This document shows, piece by piece, positions 14,729-18,804 of a stretch of 18,804 nt of DNA. The stretch's first letter is position 1. Every line of letters starts with the position of its first letter. Origin of the DNA: Gammaproteobacteria bacterium (GTDB lineage: Bacteria; Pseudomonadota; Gammaproteobacteria; Steroidobacterales; Steroidobacteraceae); the NCBI GenBank assembly GCA_005877705.1, contig VBNY01000199.1, positions 1 through 18,804 of the forward strand. The letters run 5' to 3'. Below the pieces are notes generated by a model. The model worked only from the letters and a program-made list of their open reading frames with translations. It did not search any database and was not told the origin of the DNA. A program made the translations under genes and the position numbers.

Positions 14729-15895
14729 ATGGAAATTGATTCCGGCATTTCCGATGAGACCTACCAGGATCAGATCCTGCCGCACGTGTCGCGCACGTTC
14801 GCGCTGACAATCCCGCAGCTGCCGCCGGCGCTGCGCACCCCGGTAACCAGCGCATATCTGCTGTGCCGGATCGCCGACACCATCGAGGATGAGCCGGCGA
14901 TATCGGCCGCGGAGACCTACGGCTTCCTGCAACGCTTCACGGCGGCGGTATGCGGCAAGGAGGAGGCGGGCCCGCTGGCAAGCGAGATCGTGCGGCGCTT
15001 CTCGGCGCAGACCCTGCCCGCAGAGCGCGACCTGGTGGGCAATATGGAGCGGGTCATCAGGGTGCTCGGACGTTTCGACGAGCAGCAGCGCAGCGCGATC
15101 CGGCGATGCATCGAAGTGATGTGCTCCGGCATGCATCACTTCCAACACAGCGCCAGCCTGCGCGGCCTCGCTCGCTCGAGCGACCTGGACAGCTACTGTC
15201 ACTACGTGGCGGGCATAGTCGGTGAGATGCTCACGGAACTGTTCTGCGCGTATTCGCAGACTGTCGCCCAGCGCAGCCTCGCGCTGCAGGAGCTCGCCGC
15301 ATCCTTCGGGCAAGGCTTGCAGATGACGAATATCCTGAAGGACATCTGGGAAGACCGCCGCCGCGGCGCCTGCTGGTTACCGCAGGACGTGTTCAGCCGC
15401 CACGGCATCGATCTCGCGCAGCTCGCGCCGGAACATAACGACGCCCGCTTCCGTGCCGGGCTGCTGGAGCTGATAGGCGTGGCACACGGTCACTTGCGCA
15501 ACGCACTAGCCTTCACCTTGCTGATCCCCGGCGAGGAGCCGGGCATACGGCGCTTTTGCTTGTGGGCCATCGGTCTCGCCCTGCTGACCTTGCGCAAGAT
15601 TCAACACTACCCGCGCTTCACCGCGGGGGCGCAAGTGAAGGTGTCGCGCTCGGCGGTCATGATGACGCGAATACTCACCAACCTCGCCGTGCGCAACGAC
15701 CGGATGCTCGTACGCCTGTTCGAGCGGGCCGCCAGAGGTCTGCCGCTCGCGCCGCCGTCGGCGGTGCGCCGCTCAGACCGGGCCGCAACTATCGCTGCGC
15801 AGCCAGCGGCGCCGATCGCGGAATACCCTCGTCACACCTTGCGCGCCCAGCTGGGCAGCGGCCGGCGCCGATCTGACGGGGGTTCGTTACAGTGA
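14729..15895 (+). CDS. One-step squalene synthase (eukaryote-like farnesyltransferase type)
   Basis: The enzyme should join two farnesyl-PP via presqualene-PP and reduce to squalene with NADPH. The 388-residue protein starts MEIDSGISDETYQDQILPHV and has SRTFALTIPQLP, the first Asp motif ADTIEDEP (Asp50, Asp54), DSYCHYVAGIVGEML (about 154-168) and the second motif GLQMTNILKDIWEDRRRG (Asp205, Asp209). A hydrophobic segment near FCLWAIGLALLTL may associate with the membrane. These motifs fit the squalene synthase/FDFT1-like class also found in Methylococcus, not HpnC or HpnD, which start with a Y-C-x-x-K-A-A-type N-terminus. It makes the HpnCDE trio unnecessary. The ribosome site at the ATG is weak. 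The stop overlaps the cyclase start by 4 nt. Confidence 0.88.
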   Translation: MEIDSGISDETYQDQILPHVSRTFALTIPQLPPALRTPVTSAYLLCRIADTIEDEPAISAAETYGFLQRFTAAVCGKEEAGPLASEIVRRFSAQTLPAERDLVGNMERVIRVLGRFDEQQRSAIRRCIEVMCSGMHHFQHSASLRGLARSSDLDSYCHYVAGIVGEMLTELFCAYSQTVAQRSLALQELAASFGQGLQMTNILKDIWEDRRRGACWLPQDVFSRHGIDLAQLAPEHNDARFRAGLLELIGVAHGHLRNALAFTLLIPGEEPGIRRFCLWAIGLALLTLRKIQHYPRFTAGAQVKVSRSAVMMTRILTNLAVRNDRMLVRLFERAARGLPLAPPSAVRRSDRAATIAAQPAAPIAEYPRHTLRAQLGSGRRRSDGGSLQ

Positions 15896-17940
15896 GTCGC
15901 AGCAGCTCGGACCCTCTCGAGCCATCCGCCGCTGACTTCTCCACGCCTGCAGGCGCAGCTGCGGAGGAGTCGGCGCCGGGCGCGACGGCTGTTGCATTCT
16001 CGGGTGCCTGGTCGCACAAGCCGCGCAGGATCGAGGAGCTTGACCCGGCGGACTACGCGATCGGCGCGGCGCGGGATGCGCTCATCGGCCGGCAGAGCTC
16101 GCAGGGCTACTGGCTGTTCGAGCTCGAGGCCGACTGCACGATTCCCGCCGAATACATCCTGATGATGCATTTCCTGGGCGAGATCGATGCGCCGCTCGAG
16201 CGCAAGATCGCGACTTACCTGCGCGCGCGTCAGGGGCGCCACGGCGGTTGGCCGCTCTATCACGGCGGCGACTTTGATATGAGCTGCAGCGTCAAGGCGT
16301 ACTTTGCCCTGAAGCTCGCCGGCGACAGCCCGGAGGCGGCGCACATGCAGCGGGCGCGGGCGGCCATTCTGGAGCGCGGCGGCGCGGCGCGGAGCAACGT
16401 GTTCACCAGGATCACGCTGGCGCTGTTCGGGGAGGTCCCGTGGCGCGGCGTGCCCTACATTCCGGTCGAGATCATGCTGTTGCCGCGCTGGTTTCCCTTC
16501 CATCTGCAGAAGGTCTCGTACTGGTCGCGCACGGTGATGGTGCCGCTGCTCATCCTGTGTACACGCAAGCCCGTCGCCAGCAACCCCCGGCGCGTGCATA
16601 TTCGCGAGTTGTTTACCACGCCACCGGAAAGGGAACGGCATTATTTCCGCCGCCCCGGCGGCCGGGCAGACCTCTTGGCCAAGACTTTCCTGCTGCTCGA
16701 TCGGCTCGGGCGCTTGACTGATCCGCTGATCCCTGCCGCAGTACGCGAGCGCGCTACGCGGCGCGCGGAAGCGTGGATGCTCGAGCGGTTAAACGGCGAG
16801 CAGGGTCTCGGCGCCATCTTTCCGGCCATGGTCAATGCCCTCGAAGCGCTGGCGGTACTCGGATATCGCAGCGACGATCCGCGGCGCGTCACGGCCAAAC
16901 GTGCCTTGGAAAAGCTGCTGGTCGTCAACGCTTCCAGCGCCTATTGCCAACCCTGCTTTTCTCCGGTGTGGGATACGGCGTTGGCGAGCCTGGCCCTGCA
17001 GGAGACAGGCGGCCCTGCCGCGCTCGCCGCATCCGCGAAGGCGCTCGATTGGCTGCGATCGCAGCAGCTGCTGGAGCAGCCCGGGGACTGGCAAGCGCGC
17101 CGCCCCGGTCTCGCCGGCGGCGGCTGGCCTTTTCAGTTCGCGAACCCGCATTACCCTGACCTCGATGACACGGCCGCCGTCGTCTGGTCCATGGATCAGG
17201 CGCGCGATCCCGGGCACTACCTGCCCAACGTGAGTCGTGCGCTGGATTGGCTGGTGGGCATGCAGAGCGCCGATGGCGGGTTCGCGTCCTTCGACGCCGA
17301 CAACACCTGCTACTACCTCAACGAGATTCCATTCGCAGATCACGGGGCGCTCTTGGATCCTCCGACGGCCGATGTCACCGCCCGGGTGGTGACCGTGCTG
17401 GCGCGGGTCGGACGCCCTGGCGACCAAGCAGCGCTCGCGCGCGCAATCGCCTACCTGCGAGCAGAGCAGGAAGCTGACGGGTCCTGGTTCGGCCGTTGGG
17501 GCACGAATTACATCTACGGCACATGGTCAGTGCTGACCGCGTTCGCGCACGCCGGCGTTGGCGCCGATGATCCGGCAGTGCAGCGCGCCGTGGCTTGGCT
17601 CAAGGAGCGGCAGAATGCAGACGGCGGCTGGGGCGAGAGCAACGACACGTACGCGCAGCAAAGCTCTGTGGGCGGCAATTCGCCGAGCAGTCCCTATCAG
17701 AGCGCGTGGGCTCTGTTGGCGCTGCTTGCGGCCGGCGACGGCCGGTCAGAGGCCGTGCGGCGCGGTATCGAATACCTGTGGCGAACGCAGCAGGCGGACG
17801 GGCTGTGGAGCGACCCCAGCTTCACCGCACCCGGATTTCCTCGAGTGTTCTACCTCAGGTATCACGGCTACAGCGCCTACTTTCCGCTTTGGGCGCTCGC
17901 GGCCTATCGCAATCTGGCAAGGCTCGGAACCAACCATTGA
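15892..17940 (+). CDS. shc: Squalene-hopene cyclase
   Basis: It folds squalene into hopene and hopanol in one cationic cascade at the membrane surface. The 682-residue protein has the catalytic DxDDTA motif as PDLDDTAAV (Asp423, Asp425, Asp426) and several QW repeats: RQGRHGGW, MQSADGGF, EQEADGSW, RQNADGGW and TQQADGLW. Other landmarks are ELEADCTIPAEYI, HGGDFDMSCSVKAYFALK, ARSNVFTRI, LLPRWFPFHL, NGEQGLGAIFPAM, YCQPCFSPVWDTAL, FADHGALLDPPTADVT and GRWGTNYIYGTWSV. The N-terminal ~45 residues are a variable Ala/Ser/Pro extension. The start is GTG inside the squalene synthase stop (GTGA), so the two are translationally coupled. No internal break is seen, so hopene synthesis should be functional. 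Confidence 0.97.
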   Translation: MSRSSSDPLEPSAADFSTPAGAAAEESAPGATAVAFSGAWSHKPRRIEELDPADYAIGAARDALIGRQSSQGYWLFELEADCTIPAEYILMMHFLGEIDAPLERKIATYLRARQGRHGGWPLYHGGDFDMSCSVKAYFALKLAGDSPEAAHMQRARAAILERGGAARSNVFTRITLALFGEVPWRGVPYIPVEIMLLPRWFPFHLQKVSYWSRTVMVPLLILCTRKPVASNPRRVHIRELFTTPPERERHYFRRPGGRADLLAKTFLLLDRLGRLTDPLIPAAVRERATRRAEAWMLERLNGEQGLGAIFPAMVNALEALAVLGYRSDDPRRVTAKRALEKLLVVNASSAYCQPCFSPVWDTALASLALQETGGPAALAASAKALDWLRSQQLLEQPGDWQARRPGLAGGGWPFQFANPHYPDLDDTAAVVWSMDQARDPGHYLPNVSRALDWLVGMQSADGGFASFDADNTCYYLNEIPFADHGALLDPPTADVTARVVTVLARVGRPGDQAALARAIAYLRAEQEADGSWFGRWGTNYIYGTWSVLTAFAHAGVGADDPAVQRAVAWLKERQNADGGWGESNDTYAQQSSVGGNSPSSPYQSAWALLALLAAGDGRSEAVRRGIEYLWRTQQADGLWSDPSFTAPGFPRVFYLRYHGYSAYFPLWALAAYRNLARLGTNH

Positions 17941-18592
17941 GTGCAGTGGGCTTCGTCTCGGCGCTGCGGGCTGAGGCGCGCCACCTGGGCTCTCCCCCGC
18001 GACGGCACGAGCTGCTCACGCCGCTGCGCGAGGCGCCCGCGCGCTCATTGAGGCCGGAGCGACCGCACTCACGAGCTGGGGTGTGGCCGGCGGCCTCGAC
18101 CCCGCCCTTGACCCAGGCACCGTATGCCTGCCAAGCGAGATCATTTCACGCGACGGCGCGGCTTTCGCAACGACATTGCCCTGGCGCGAACGGCTGATGA
18201 GTGCCGCCATCGCAGCGCACTGCCCGGTGACTTGCGGCAAGCTGTTGACCAGCCCACGGGCGCTCGGGTCCGTAGCCGATAAAGCCCGGGCTTTCCGTGA
18301 GACGGGCGCTGCAGCGGTGGATATGGAGAGCATTGCGGTGGCGCAAGTCGCCACTGCGCGCAAATTGCCGTTCGTTGCCGTCCGGGTGATCGTTGACACC
18401 GCCGCTGATGTGCTGCCGCGGGCGGCGTTATTGGCTGCAAGCCGCGCCGGGGGCCTGCGCCTCTGGAGCCTGATCGGTGGACTCGCTCTCGCACCCGGCG
18501 ATGTCGGCGCTCTCGTAAGGCTGGCGCGGCGCTATCGAGTCGCGAGCCGTTCGCTTGCCGCTGTCGCCCGCTCGGCTTCGGTGGCGCCATGA
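17937..18592 (+). pseudogene. hpnG: HpnG, adenosylhopane nucleosidase, frame broken by internal deletion
   Basis: HpnG removes adenine from adenosylhopane to give ribosylhopane. The TTG at 17937 overlaps the cyclase stop (TTGA) and gives (M)SAVGFVSALRAEARHLG, the family N-terminus; GTG at 17946 is an alternative. At about 17988-17995 the frame fails. Family sequence resumes in another frame with SPATARAAHAAARGARALIEAG, TSWGVAGGLDPALDPGTVCLP, GKLLTSPRAL and GAAAVDMESIAVAQVA (the purine-nucleoside-phosphorylase-type VDMES motif), to the stop at 18592. From family memory about 20-30 residues are missing, including the VSGMG strand. As written, no full protein is made. It overlaps hpnA by 4 nt (ATGA). 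Confidence 0.82.
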
Positions 18593-18804
18593 GAGCGCTG
18601 GTTACAGGCGCGACGGGCTTCGTCGGCTCCGCGGTTGCCCGGGCTCTTGTGAAGGCGCAATGGCACGTCCGAGCTCTGGTTCGCAACGGTTCCGACCGCC
18701 GCAATCTTGACGACCTCACGGTAGAGCTCGTCGTTGGCGACCTTGCCGACAGCCCATCACTCGATCGAGCTCTCGCCGGTTGCGAGGCGTTGTTCCACGT
18801 CGCG
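18589..18804 (+). CDS. hpnA: HpnA, hopanoid-associated sugar epimerase (N-terminal part)
   Basis: The gene begins at an ATG overlapping the hpnG stop and runs off the window after 72 codons. The N-terminus MRALVTGATGFVGSAVARAL has the GxxGxxG Rossmann motif for NAD(P). It is followed by VRALVRNGSDRRNLDDL, ELVVGDLADSPSLDRAL and CEALFHVA, typical of extended short-chain dehydrogenase/epimerases. Position directly after hpnG and this N-terminus match HpnA of hopanoid clusters. Its reaction in hopanoid side-chain metabolism is not firmly established. The visible part is intact. Confidence 0.88.
   Translation, partial: MRALVTGATGFVGSAVARALVKAQWHVRALVRNGSDRRNLDDLTVELVVGDLADSPSLDRALAGCEALFHVA

Noticed and set aside
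1..18804. CRISPR array, insertion sequence, tRNA/rRNA or phage genes
   Set aside because: I saw no regularly spaced repeats, transposase or integrase motifs, tRNA-like cloverleafs or phage structural proteins in any frame.

Overview
The window is GC-rich, densely coding DNA from a Gram-negative bacterium. It has a lipobox lipoprotein, an RcnB-like periplasmic protein and a proteobacterial-style hopanoid locus. I lean towards a proteobacterium, possibly a gammaproteobacterium, but this is inferred from gene families and no rRNA or tRNA is present to settle it.

Left part (1-3800) is a loose set of small housekeeping or stress genes. These are the tail of an unidentified gene overlapping a CYTH-domain protein, a BON-domain lipoprotein, a two-CBS-domain protein with an FNR/FixK-like palindrome just ahead of its ribosome site, and two minus-strand genes for exported proteins (an unknown protein and an RcnB-like protein). 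An exported SYLF-domain protein reads divergently from these two.

Right part (3807-18804) is a hopanoid island built as two divergent operons around a 110-bp gap at 11510-11619. The rightward operon supplies the lipid skeleton: type I IPP isomerase (idi), adenosylhopane synthase (hpnH), farnesyl-PP synthase (ispA), a one-step eukaryote-like squalene synthase, squalene-hopene cyclase (shc), the nucleosidase hpnG, and the start of hpnA, which runs off the window. The leftward operon modifies the C35 side chain and carries passengers: hpnI, hpnJ, hpnK, hpnL, a ferritin-like di-iron protein, an alkyltransferase-like protein, an atypical CPBP membrane protein and a PhoPQ/PqaA-type hydrolase. Most junctions are 4-26 nt overlaps or short gaps (7-50 nt), so long co-transcribed units are likely.

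The most striking sequence-level fact is that three genes of the side-chain branch (hpnI, hpnJ, hpnG) each carry a frame-breaking internal deletion, while the skeleton genes and hpnK/hpnL look intact. Either side-chain elaboration has decayed here, leaving hopene or adenosylhopane as the end product, or the assembly lost short GC-rich segments. The most interesting functional candidate is the di-iron protein translated in overlap with hpnL, a possible uncharacterised hopanoid-modifying enzyme.
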